NCBI GenBank assembly: GCA_030267565.1
Contig: BRXU01000004.1
Location: 5,152,501 to 5,216,500, forward strand
Source: Pleodorina starrii
Lineage: Eukaryota; Chlorophyta; Chlorophyceae; Chlamydomonadales; Volvocaceae
DNA length: 64,000 nt
Reading direction: 5' to 3'
Shown: positions 45,863 through 56,500 of the stretch, piece after piece
Numbering within the stretch: the stretch's first letter is position 1
Layout of the letters: every line of letters begins with the position of its first letter
Program-made: the position numbers and the translations under genes
The notes under the pieces: generated by a model
What the model saw: the letters and a program-made list of their open reading frames with translations, nothing else
Told to the model about the DNA's origin: nothing
Databases searched by the model: none

Positions 45863-47787
45863 ATGTCTCAGAACGGCAGTACCCTCATCAAAACTAAGCC
45901 ACGCTGCGAGAGGAACCGCGTTTTGGTGACTGGCGGTGCCGGCTTCGTTGGCAGCCACCTGTGCGAATACCTGGTGGAGCGCGGAGATCATGTATGTTGC
46001 TCCTGCCAACCGATCGACTGATCCTTTGCACGGCCAGCAGCCAACAACCATTTTACGACTTCAGGTGATTTGCCTGGACAACTTCTTCACGGGCAGCAAG
46101 GACAATATTGCTCACCTGCTGGGAAAGCCCAACTTTGAGGTTATCCGCCATGACGTCGTGGAGCCGATCCTCCTGGAGGTGGACCAAATCTTTCACTGCG
46201 CATGCCCCGCGTCGCCAATTCACTATAAGTGAGCTTAACAGTAGCTACGTTTGGGTTCGTTCGGTGGAGCGACGACGCTGTTGCATTAACGGATGTCGAT
46301 GCTGTCGCCGTTTTTGCCCTGTCCTCCGAATAATATGCGAGGGACAAAGGGAGTTATGCCCTAAACAATTAGGAGAAATGTGTAGCGCAAGCGTTTGCTA
46401 GCTGTTTGTTCGTATGTGGACATACTCTGCTCCATTATCCTACTGGACAACCCGCTTTCATCGTACACGCAAGTGGTGGACGCCATCTCATGCTCTCTGC
46501 GGGTTTGGGCAAGGGGCAGCCGCACCTAGTCTGGCAGCTTGCCTGATATCGAGCACGCTGTGTTTTCCCGCAGGTACAACCCAATCAAGACGGCCAAGAC
46601 CAGCTTTCTGGGGACGATGAACATGCTGGGTCTTGCAAAGCGCTGCAAGGCTCGGTTCCTCATCACCAGCACCAGCGAGGTTTACGGCGACCCGCTGGAG
46701 CACCCGCAGAAGGAGACGTACTGGGGCAACGTTAACCCAATCGGAGAGCGATCATGCTACGATGAGGGTAAGCACACCATACCCGAGTAACCTACAGAAT
46801 TCGGACATCGGCTAGGTTTGCTACCCAGGCGGCCCAGGACGGCACATATGAGGGGCGTCCGGTCTTGCCGTTTCCTGACATCCGTCTCTGGTGTATCGTC
46901 CCTTCTGTGCTGGCGGAGCCGGAGGGAACAATCTCAGATACGTTCCAGCCGTTGCTTGGTGTGAGCCCTGGTATGTCCCCCGTTTCATTGGCCAGGCAAG
47001 CGTGTGGCCGAGACGTTGGCGATGGACTACCACCGTGAGCACGGCCTCCAGGTAAAAGTTTAGATATGCATCTGCTGGGTCTGGAAACAATTTGCCAAGC
47101 TTATACCTTAGTGAATGTGCTATTGACGAATTCATTGTTCTCACATCACGTTTCAGGTGCGCATTGTGCGCATCTTCAACACGTACGGCCCGCGCATGGC
47201 CCTCGACGACGGCCGCGTGGTGAGCAACTTCGTCAGCCAAGCGCTCACGAACAAGCCCATCACCGTGTACGGCGATGGCCAGCAAACGCGCTCGTTCCAG
47301 TATGTGAGCGACCTCGTCCGCGGCCTCGTGGCTGTCATGGACGGGCCGCACATCGGCCCCTTCAACGTCGGCAACCCGGTGAGTTGCGGCAGGAGTTCGT
47401 GACACGGCAGACTGCGTTGCCGTAACGCTCCGGGGATCTGGGGTAAAGACACCTACTTTTGGTGACGGATGACTGACACGGATTAAATGCACATGACATT
47501 CCGGTAATTCGTGGGTGCGTGCCATGCCTCGTCTCTGAAGCGCCTCGACTCTGATCTGCTACCGGCAGGGCGAGTTCACTATGCTGGAGCTGGCCAACCT
47601 GGTCAAGGAGGTGGTAAACCCTAACGCGGTGATCGAGTACCGCGAGAATACCGCGGACGACCCGTCCCGCCGCCGCCCGGACATCACCAAGGCTACGGAG
47701 ATGCTTGGATGGAAGCCGGAGGTGCCCCTGCGGGAAGGCCTCCTCCGCATGGTCGACGACTTCAAGCGCCGCCTGGGCGTGGAGTGA
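45863..47787 (+). CDS. UXS: UDP-glucuronic acid decarboxylase (UDP-xylose synthase)
   Basis: It converts UDP-glucuronate to UDP-xylose with bound NAD+, supplying xylose for glycoproteins and cell-wall polymers. Exons 45863-45991, 46065-46228, 46574-46767, 46996-47051, 47157-47378 and 47569-47787 join to 327 residues. It is a short-chain dehydrogenase of extended type: NAD-binding TGGAGFVGS at about 23-31, [34 protein letters not shown], and the catalytic Tyr-x3-Lys in CYDEGK (Tyr160, Lys164, split by an intron). Then come [22 protein letters not shown] and the C-terminal RRPDITKA...LGWKP. Length and start match cytosolic UXS isoforms; there is no N-terminal membrane anchor as in Golgi forms. 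All key residues are intact. Confidence 0.96.
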
Positions 47788-48793
47788 TTGCAGCCGGAGT
47801 AGTCAGGATTGGGGACTTTTGAGCAGGGCGGGTGGGGCTAGGGGTGCATATGACTGGGTGGCAGCAAGGCAATGATTCTAGGTGCACTGATAGTGTTGTC
47901 GCGGAGGACGAAAATCCTCCGAATGTCCCGAAAGGGCTGTTATGAATATTTTATATGATGCGGGGGACCATTGCTTCTGGGCGGTCTACAGCGACTGAGC
48001 CGTCACTTACATATCGTGGCTTCTGTGGGGCCAATCATAGCCAAATTCTGACTGTAAGCACTTGATCATCCAAGCACTACTTGCTACCTGGTGCGAAGCT
48101 CTACTTTTACCAAGCCCATGCAAAAATCCGCCGACAGCGCGTAAACCAGCCATGTCCGGTGTAAGCAAAGCAGGGTTGCTGTGCATGTTATTTGCGAATT
48201 TTGGCACGGTACCCAACCTGCATGATGCGTCCTTTAAATGGTATTCTATACCCAAGGCAGTGTTGTACGCATACTGTTGAATAATGGGTGCACTGCCACA
48301 AGCACGCGCTTAGGTGGTACCGCCATACCATCCCCATATCGTGCCAAAAGAATACCATATATAACCGCACACAGTCGTACACAACGCAGACAGTCGTATA
48401 TATGTCATTTCAAGTCAAAGTCAATAGTCGTGTCGCCATTCCAAGTCTGACCTAGTCCTCCTGCCCACCCCTAGTCACCGTCCGGGACGCGCAGCATGCC
48501 GACACCAGCCGTAAACCAAAGTAGTGCGACGTCCTCGAGTGCACAATGCAAACCGTGTTTCAATAACATGTACAGTCTACGCCAAGAGCCAACAGCGCCC
48601 GCCCGCGCGCCTGAACACATGCGCGCAGTGTAACCGCCCCAAGGCCCCATGCTAAGCCATTTTGTCAAGAGTCGACACCCGTCCGTGCGGGCCTCCCAAC
48701 GCAGCCACATGCTCCCCTCACGCAACGAAACCCAAGCCGACTAACGTGGAAAAATACTGAAAGACAGGCAACCCCAAGACGGCGAAAAGCCTG
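47788..48793. other. Convergent 3' regions of UXS (+) and IQ-protein (-) genes
   Basis: No gene supported. TGTAA at 48053-48057 (+) fits UXS. TTACA at 48007-48011 could serve the minus-strand gene but is nearly 800 bases from its stop. Confidence 0.45.
48053..48057 (+). promoter_or_regulatory. TGTAA polyadenylation signal for UXS
   Basis: TGTAA about 265 bases after the UXS stop. Confidence 0.45.
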
Positions 48794-51382
48794 CTACGCT
48801 CCAATGCTGCCCTGCGTGCGTTTAAGGCCCGTCGGCGGCCTCAGCCCCGGGATGAACACCCCTACGTCGGCGCTGAACGACCCCACAAGCAATGGCCCGC
48901 CCGCCTCCGAGCCCGGTCTGCTGCTGCTGCTCCGGCGGCCGTCTGGTTGGATGCCACTGCCGTCCTGCGGCGGCGGCCATGCGGTGGACGGCGATGGAGC
49001 CCGCGGCGTGCTAGTGCTGGTGCTGGTGCCAAAGCCCTGCCGCGCGATGGCCAGCGCCTCCGCGGTGTCCCGATGCTCGCTTGCGACCATGATGGCCCGC
49101 TCGCTGACGTCGCAGCGGCGGTTGCGCTCATTTGCGCTGACCTGGCGCACCCGCTCCATGTGTGTCACAACGGTGCGGTGCTGGCGTGCGCTGTCGTCCT
49201 CTGCAGGAGGCCAAAAAAGGACAATTTTCAGGCCTATACCGAACTCCGTTCGTATATCGTGCCGACCAACGAATGGCCTCCTTATCTGCAGCACACATCT
49301 CCTCACAATACCGCATCCAAGACTTCACACCACACGCCCCTTCCGCGCTGGGAACTGCCAAACCCGTCCATCTGTCGTGACAGCAGGAGACGGGCACAGG
49401 AAGTAAGGCGCATCTCCGGCCCTAACCTGCAGGGCGCATTTCTCACCCGCCGCAGGCTGACACCCTTACACGCTGACAAAAGACTCACCTGAACCGCCGC
49501 CGCTGATCGAGACGCACTCGGGCGCCAGCCGGGTGTCCATCGCGCTGCGCAGCCGCAGCCTTTTGGACAGCAAGGCCGCGCCGTCCACTCCCAAGGCGCC
49601 GATGGGGCGCGCCCCCGGCGGCAGCCGCAGCGGGCCCAACGTATAGCCCCGCGCGCGGCAGGCGATGAAGGCACGCAGGATGATTCGTGCCGCGTGCCGC
49701 CGCGTGAAGGCCTCCACGCGCAACTGATGGAGGTGCCGCCGCGCGCGCCACGCCCGCACGGCACATTGCAGCGTGCCCGCTGCGACCAGCCGCTTGCGGT
49801 GCTCCAGCACGACTTGGCGGGCGCGCCAGGCGGCCTGCAGGATGCTCGCTGCGGCGTGCTGCTCCGCCAGCTCCAGCCGCCGCTGCGCGGCTTGACGCCG
49901 CCCGCAGTGGCCGCGCCAGTGGGACTGGATGCACAACGCTGCACCGCACTGCACGCGCTGCAGCCTGAGAGCTTCCACGGCAGCAGCACGCTCCCGCTCT
50001 GCAGCTTCCGCTGCTTCTTTCGCTTTGCGCTCGCGCTCTGCTGCCTCCGCTGCCTCCTTCGCTCTGCGCTTCTGTTCTGCGGCCTCCGCAGCCTCCTTCG
50101 CTCTGCGCTCCCGTTCTGCGGCCTCCGCTGCCTCCTTTGCTCTGCGCTCCCGTTCTGCGGCCTCCGCTGCCTCCTTCGCTCTGCGCTCCCGTTCTGCGGC
50201 CTCCGCTGCCTCCTTCGCTCTGCGTTCCTGTTCTGCGGCCTCCGCAGCCTCCTTCGCTCTGCGCTCCCGTTCTGCGGCCTCCGCTGCCTCCTTTGCTCTG
50301 CGCTCCCGTTCTGCGGCCTCCGCAGCCTCTTTTGCCTTCCGCTCCCGTTCCGCAGCCTCCACCGCTCTGCATTGTTGCTCCGCGGCCTCTTTGGCTCTTC
50401 CAAACCGCGCGGCCTCTGCAGCCTTCGCCTCTCCATCCGCCTCCCGCCGCTGCTCTGCTTCTTCCTCGCGTGTCTGTTCTCCACTTCCCGACGCTGACCT
50501 TGTCAACCTGTGCGTGGAAATGATGGGCGCGCTGTACCGAGGTGACGCGCCGTTGAGTAATGTAATGATATCCTCCACCTCCTCCGACGGCCGCTGCAAT
50601 GTGCTGGTCGCGGAAAGTGGAAACACCCTGCAAGCGGGTGCATGAACCGGAGGGAGCATGAGCCAGAGGGAAATGCTGGACGTTAGCTTCAAGGGACTTC
50701 GTGGGCTCCCTCGTTGGGGCGTGTTTCGGTTGTTACGGATATTTAACCCACAGCACAACTTATGGGTCACACCTGCTGCCTTCTGCAGCGCTATTAGCGC
50801 CATCATAATCGCCAGCAGCAGTAGACATTGGCGCAGGTGTCAGCGGCCCCTCAGGCGCGCCATTTGAGGGCGTGCTCCGCTTTCCGGCAATAGCTGTCAC
50901 AGGCGGCTTGTCCAAGAATGCTGGCCGCTTTGGGCCCGCATGCAAGATACCCAAGATCTCCTTTAGCTGCGCTTTTGCGTCGCCCTTGCCCGACAAAACA
51001 TCCTGTGGAAGCACAGCCGGCCGAAATGCGACATGCACCGTCAGACACGTAAAGAGCAACACTTGGACAAAGGAGGGCTCCATATTGACATCCAGACGAA
51101 AACAGAAGACGACGGCAGAAGAAACAGCGATGACAACTTCATAACGGAGGAACAACACTACGTCGCGGAAATGAAACTCACACTACTGAGAAGCTCGTTG
51201 AGCTTCTTGCAACGAGAAAGAACGTCAAGGCCGCTAGTTTCTCTGTTGTGCTGAGCGAAAAGCTCCTTTGCCTCCGCCCGTGTTTCCTCTGCGACCCATT
51301 TTTTCGCAGCGTCCCCGCTCGGCCGCGAGGCCCGAGCACCAGAGTTGTTGCTGCTCCCGCTACTTTTCCTGCTTGTTGACAT
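48794..51382 (-). CDS. IQ-motif protein with a 13-residue charged helical repeat array
   Basis: Exons from the 5' end: 51382-51182, 51002-50773, 50627-49489, 49200-48794; phases fit and give 658 residues. Residues 1-143 are Ser/Ala-rich with no known domain. Around residues 232-350 there are nine tandem copies of a 13-residue unit (ERERRAKEAAEAA), which should form a long charged helix or coiled coil. Next, at about 365-440, come IQ-like calmodulin-binding motifs: ALCIQSHWRGHCGRR, SILQAAWRAR, TLQCAVRAWRARR and IILRAFIACRARG. The last ~130 residues are Ser/Pro/Thr-rich. The layout, coiled coil then IQ motifs, is common in cytoskeletal and axonemal proteins, but no specific family is recognised. 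I infer calmodulin or EF-hand protein binding. The DNA repeats are almost identical, so copy number probably varies. Confidence 0.75.
49995..50345 (-). repeat. 39-bp in-frame coding tandem array, nine units
   Basis: Nine head-to-tail 39-base units run inside the IQ-protein exon, with a tenth degenerate unit beyond 50345. The central units differ by only one to three bases. They alternate between a few variants (GCA/GCT, TTC/TTT, CGT/TGT), as expected from unequal exchange. Confidence 0.9.
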
Positions 51383-53508
51383 CTATCTGCGGTCTATCGG
51401 GGGGGCATCACCGTGCTGTCGTCGTTGTGTTTGTCTTCATGGTAGCAGTTTCTTGTCATTAGAAGATGGTGTTCTCCATGAAGCTTTAGAATCAATGTTC
51501 ACTAGAAGTACTGTAAGCATATTGGTTGCACGCCGCACGCACTGCAAGCGTCTCGAAGTAACACGAGTAGAATGAGGGACGTAATCCTAATTCATACATA
51601 AGTGCCTCATAATACAAGCATTCAAGTGACATTCGTCGACAGGGAAAGCGAAGTCCACGATCAATGTCACCGTGCCGGTTTGTGGTTCTGGAGCGATGTA
51701 CGGTATGCATAAGAGGAGCCTTGTGACAACCGCATCGTGACAGGAGCCCTCCAAAGCAACAGGCCATTGCTCGGGAAGGGAGTCGCACGGCTGTACGATA
51801 GACTCGTTGTATGGCTTCGGGCCTTCATCTCGCGACCCGTGCTGCTGTAGCTAGGACCACCGCGATTTCTTGATGACCGCCCCGTATTACCTTGAGCTGC
51901 ATGGCCTTGGTAGGGCGCAGGCATCGTAATTACTGTGGCTCCGATCGGAGCGACGAGAGGAAACAACGGTAGGCGTGATTACTAACTGTCGTGATTAATT
52001 TTTACAAACGGCTGCTCTCTAACAGACACCTGGCTGGACACGGACAACAGGGAAGCCATATCGGCCATATCGCTTCAAGAAACCGCCCCTTGGTCGACAA
52101 ATAGTGCTTGGAAAGCAGCAGAAACCAACGCACATCCGGACACCAAAGCCTACTCAAAAACCCCAACCGCAATCAATTGGATGATGCCGCTGCCACGCCT
52201 TCGCCTCATCGTTGAAGTAGCGTCTGCCCTCCCCCCCGCCGCTGCCTAAACGACTACCAGGCGGCACCAACCCCGGTATGGCGTTGCATATCGTAGTGCC
52301 AAGCAGTGCAAATGCCCCACTTAGCCACTATGCTATTGTGCATGCGCGCAGATCCCGCCCTTCCATTAATCCCTTATCCACGTGACCACATCGTCGCCGC
52401 ATCCCATGTCAAGACTCTGAAACCGCATCGCCAGTCCAACCGCAGGTACAAGAAGCGTGACAACGAACAACCACCAGCAGGTTCTGTGCGTGACAGAATG
52501 CGAAGTTCTACGGGCACCGAAATCCCATCAGTACAGCACAGTTCAGAGTCCTGTCACCACCACCATGAGTACAGAGGAGTGCAGCGTGCCATACCTACAG
52601 GAGCCGCCGTCGCCGCAGCCGCCGCAACGCTGAAGCACTCTTGACCCGCGCGCCGCTCCGTGCTCCCCGCATCAAGTCCAACATGGCCGGTTGTCTGTGG
52701 AGGATGCGGCTGCGAATGAGGTCGCAGCCCCTCTCGCAGCGGCATTTACGTCCCCACAACGATCTAGACGTTCGGTTCGGCAACAAAAGCTACGGCCGCG
52801 CAGCAGAAGCCATCTGGCAAGTCCACGCAGACCCAAAGCCCTTTCGATGCCCCATGCTCGAGCCCGCTGCGGGGCAGAGAGGAGAACAGGAGATACGCCA
52901 ATACCGGTACTGGTATTCCGACCCCAATTCCGCACATGGGCACGTCTGAGTCGTGTCGTGTTGCGCCAAGCGCTATGTACACGTCATATCCCTTGATGCC
53001 GGTCTTGCGACGGCCTCGGGAGCATTGTCAAAGCAATCAGCTAAAGGTGGGGGGTCTACGTCGCACTAGGAGGAGGAGGGGGCGAGCGCGGACTTGTTGC
53101 GGGGGTGTCCCTCCGCCCAGTGTTGTTCATTCAGCACAATTAATTATTATTCACGGGTCGCAAGTAACCAGGAACCATGCACACGATGCACGCAAGGCAT
53201 GCACGCCACGCCACACCATTATCATTCCAGGACCATACATGCTCTCAAATCCGATTGGGTTCTTTGTATTCGTCTCGTATTGGGTTCTTCGAAAATGGCC
53301 GTGCCGTCGCGGTGCCGCGTCGTCGCCTCGACAAATTGCACCAGCTGCACGCCGCGCGAGCTCCGCGCCGCGTCGCCTTCCAGCGCGTCGCGCCGCGCGT
53401 CCTCCGCGCCGCGTTGCGTCTCGCGAGCCGCGCTTCCTTTCAACGCGCCGCCATACGCCCCCACAGCCACGCCCCACCTAATTTCCTCCTCCTCCTCCTC
53501 CTCCTCCA
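51383..53508. other. CDKL-gene 3' region and IQ-gene promoter
   Basis: No gene supported in about 2.1 kb. It is less GC-rich than the coding DNA. Several ORFs near 52500-53500 are unsupported by similarity or splice structure. No clear minus-strand TGTAA lies close to the CDKL stop; the nearest seen is at 52002-52006. Confidence 0.4.
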
Positions 53509-56500
53509 TCACAGCACGCTTGTCTCCTCCTCACGCACAGCTTCCAGCAGCAGCGCCTTGCCCGTGTCCTCGCGCTTGCAGTGCACCTCCGGGCCTCCAT
53601 ACACGACGCGCAGCGAGTGCTTGCTGGGCCGCCGCGTGACTCCCAACACATACATGCCGCCGGCGCCGGCGCAGACCCCGCCGCCACTCCCAGCCCCAGC
53701 CCCATTCCCGTTCCCGGCGCTGGATGCGCGGGCGGCCCTGACGGCGTACCCGCCCACGTCCAGTGACGGCAGCAGCACGTGCGCCACGCCCGTGGCGACG
53801 ATGACGTCCGACCCGTCGGCGGAGGTGGGGCCGGCGCAGCCAAGCGCCGCCGCCGCCTGCGCGTAGCCGAACCCGGTCTGTGCCGTCTGGAGGTGGCCGT
53901 TGTGGTGGTGGCCACCGGCTGAGGGGTGGCAGTGCTGACCCGACACGTGTCGGTGGCGCTGTATTTGGTTGGAGGCAGCGGCAGCGGTGCCGCCGCTGAC
54001 GGTCTGCACACCGCCGCCGTGCATTGACGCGCCCGCCGCGCCGCCGCGCTGCTGCACCACGCTCGCGCCGCCGCCGCTGCAGTTGCCGCCGCCTCCCGCC
54101 AGGACCGCCATCGCCACCGCCTCAGGTGCTGAGATGCGCCGCTGCGGCGGCGTGCCCTGCAGGGGCGGCAGGTTGGCGGGCGCGCTAACGCCACAGTCGG
54201 GCGAGGACGGGGCCAGGCCCGACGGCGCAGCCGCCAGGGGCCCCACACCCAGCCCCCGATTGAACGACGAAGCGTTCCGTAGGGTAGCCAAGCCCTGCGC
54301 ACCGCCGCCGCTGCTGCCTCCGCTGCCGTTCCCGTCATTCAGGCAGTGCTGGTGCTGGTGCGGCCTGCCAGGCGCTAACATCATGCGTGAGGACGCCGCC
54401 TTCTCCGTGCGGGCCTTCAGAGCCACAGCTGCGTACAGGACCGTGTCGCTCGCTCGGCGGCCCTCATTCTGGTTCCCGCCCACCGCCGCCGCGTCGGTCG
54501 GGCTGCCCTCCAACTGCTCCGCCTCATTGAGAGCCATGCCGTTCTCGCTGCCTGTGGTGGTGGGCAGGCCGGCCGCCGCCGCCAGCGTCGCGACGGCCTG
54601 CGGCCGCGGCAGCGGAAAGGAGTGGCATCCGGCGGCGGGCCCGCCTTCTTGGCTGACCCGCCGCCCTGCCGTTTGGCAGGCGGGTATGGGCCCCAGCGGA
54701 AGGGAGTTCGTGCCACGCAGGTTCGTGGTGCCGTAGCCCAGCGGCGGCGGCGACACAGACGTCCGGTGGGACGTCCCGGTGGCGGCGGGGAGGCCAAACT
54801 GCGGCGGCGGGAAGGCGCCGCCGGCGGAGGGGGCGCAGGTGCTGCCGCCGGTGGTGATCTGTGCGGGCGCCGGCGCCAGGCTGCGGCCCTGCAGCCCGCC
54901 TAGATTTGACAGATTGCGGATGCCGACGGGGGCGCTGTTGGCCGGTGGCAGCAGCAGGCCCTCGTTGCCCGCCAGCGAGTGCGCCTTGCGATGCATCGTG
55001 ACGGTGTCGTACCCTGTCGTACTGTACTGGGTGGTAAAGCAGGAGTTGAGGAAGGAGCCTTGCGACGACGGCCCGCCGCCGCCGTTGACGGTGGCGGCGC
55101 CGCCGTTGACGGCGGCGGCGCTGCTGTTGACGGCGGCGGCGCCGCCGCTCGAGCCGGCGCCCCCGCCGCTACTGCTGCTGCCGCTACCACCGCCGCTGCT
55201 GCCGCTACCGCCGTGGCTGCGAGGAGGCGCCGAGGAGCCGTTCCAAGTGGCTCGCTGGTACGGCGGCCGCTGTAGCGCCGCCACTACCGGATCCGCCGGC
55301 CCGGCGGCGTTGCTGCCGGGCCCGGCCGCCGCCTGCGTCGGCTGCGGACGCCCTAGGCTGCACAGCTGCCGCACTGCGGGTTGCAGCGCAGGGGCCGCGC
55401 CGTCACCGGAGCCGTCGCCGCTCACGCGCCAGGAGGATCTCCCTCGCGCGGGTGCCAAGTTGCTTGGCGGCGGCGGCGGCGCGGGGCCCAACCAGGCGCC
55501 GCCGACGACGCCGGAAGACTGCGCCTTTGGCGAGCTCTGCTGTGAGCTATCCGAGCCGTGCCGCGATCGCTGCTGTTGCGTCGGCAGCGGCAACAAGTGC
55601 TGCCCGCAGTACTGCTGCTCGGCCAGCGGCTGCAATAGCACTTGCTGCTGCGGCTGCTGCCCAGCTCCCGCCGCCGCGCGCGCGGCCATGCTGCCCGCCG
55701 GCGCCGTGATGTGCCGCTGAAGCGGCGGCCGTTGCGACTCCGGCGCACCGCCGCCGCCACCACCACAAGGCTCCAGTTTGGCGACGGTGGCGGCCTTTGC
55801 CGGCAGGGGCGGTCCCGCGCCCTGCTGCTGCTGAGGCTGCTGAGGCTGAGGCTGCTGAAGGCCCACAGGCGACACTCCGCCGCCGCCGGCGGCGACCGCG
55901 GCGGTGGCGGCCGCCAGGAGCGCCTGCTGGTGCAGTTGCGGCGGCGGCGGCTTAGAGACGGTCGTTGGTGCACCTAGGCCGATGGCACGCCGGCTGCTGT
56001 TCGTCCCCAGCAGTATGGCCTCGCGCGCGACCGCGGCGGCGTTGGCGTTGGCGTGGTCCTGCGCCAGCGCCCGATCCAGCCGGGACCTCATGTCCGGGTC
56101 CTGAATCCCAGAAGAAAGAAGCGGGCGTGGAGGGGCACCCGTGGGGGAGGTAGGCAAGCGGTAGCAAGCGGTAGGCAACACACGCACACACACACACGTA
56201 TCGTCGCACAATTTTGTTTGCGTGCGGCGGCAGGACAGTGCCGTAACTGCAGGGTACGAGCGCTCGCCGTGCAGGTGCGTTACGAAGTGCCAGAACGCGC
56301 CAAGCCGGACCGTCCCGTGGGTCGGCTGGCCCTCACCGGACCGAGCCGTGGGGTCGAGTACAGCTCTTGAGTGATGGCATGCCCTGACTGCGTTCCTTCC
56401 CGGATCCCTCTCCGCCTCTCCGCCTCGGCCGCCGCCGCCCCTTCGTCGCCCCCTCACCGGAAACGTTGACAGCTCCGCCACCGGGAGCACCTCCGTGACG

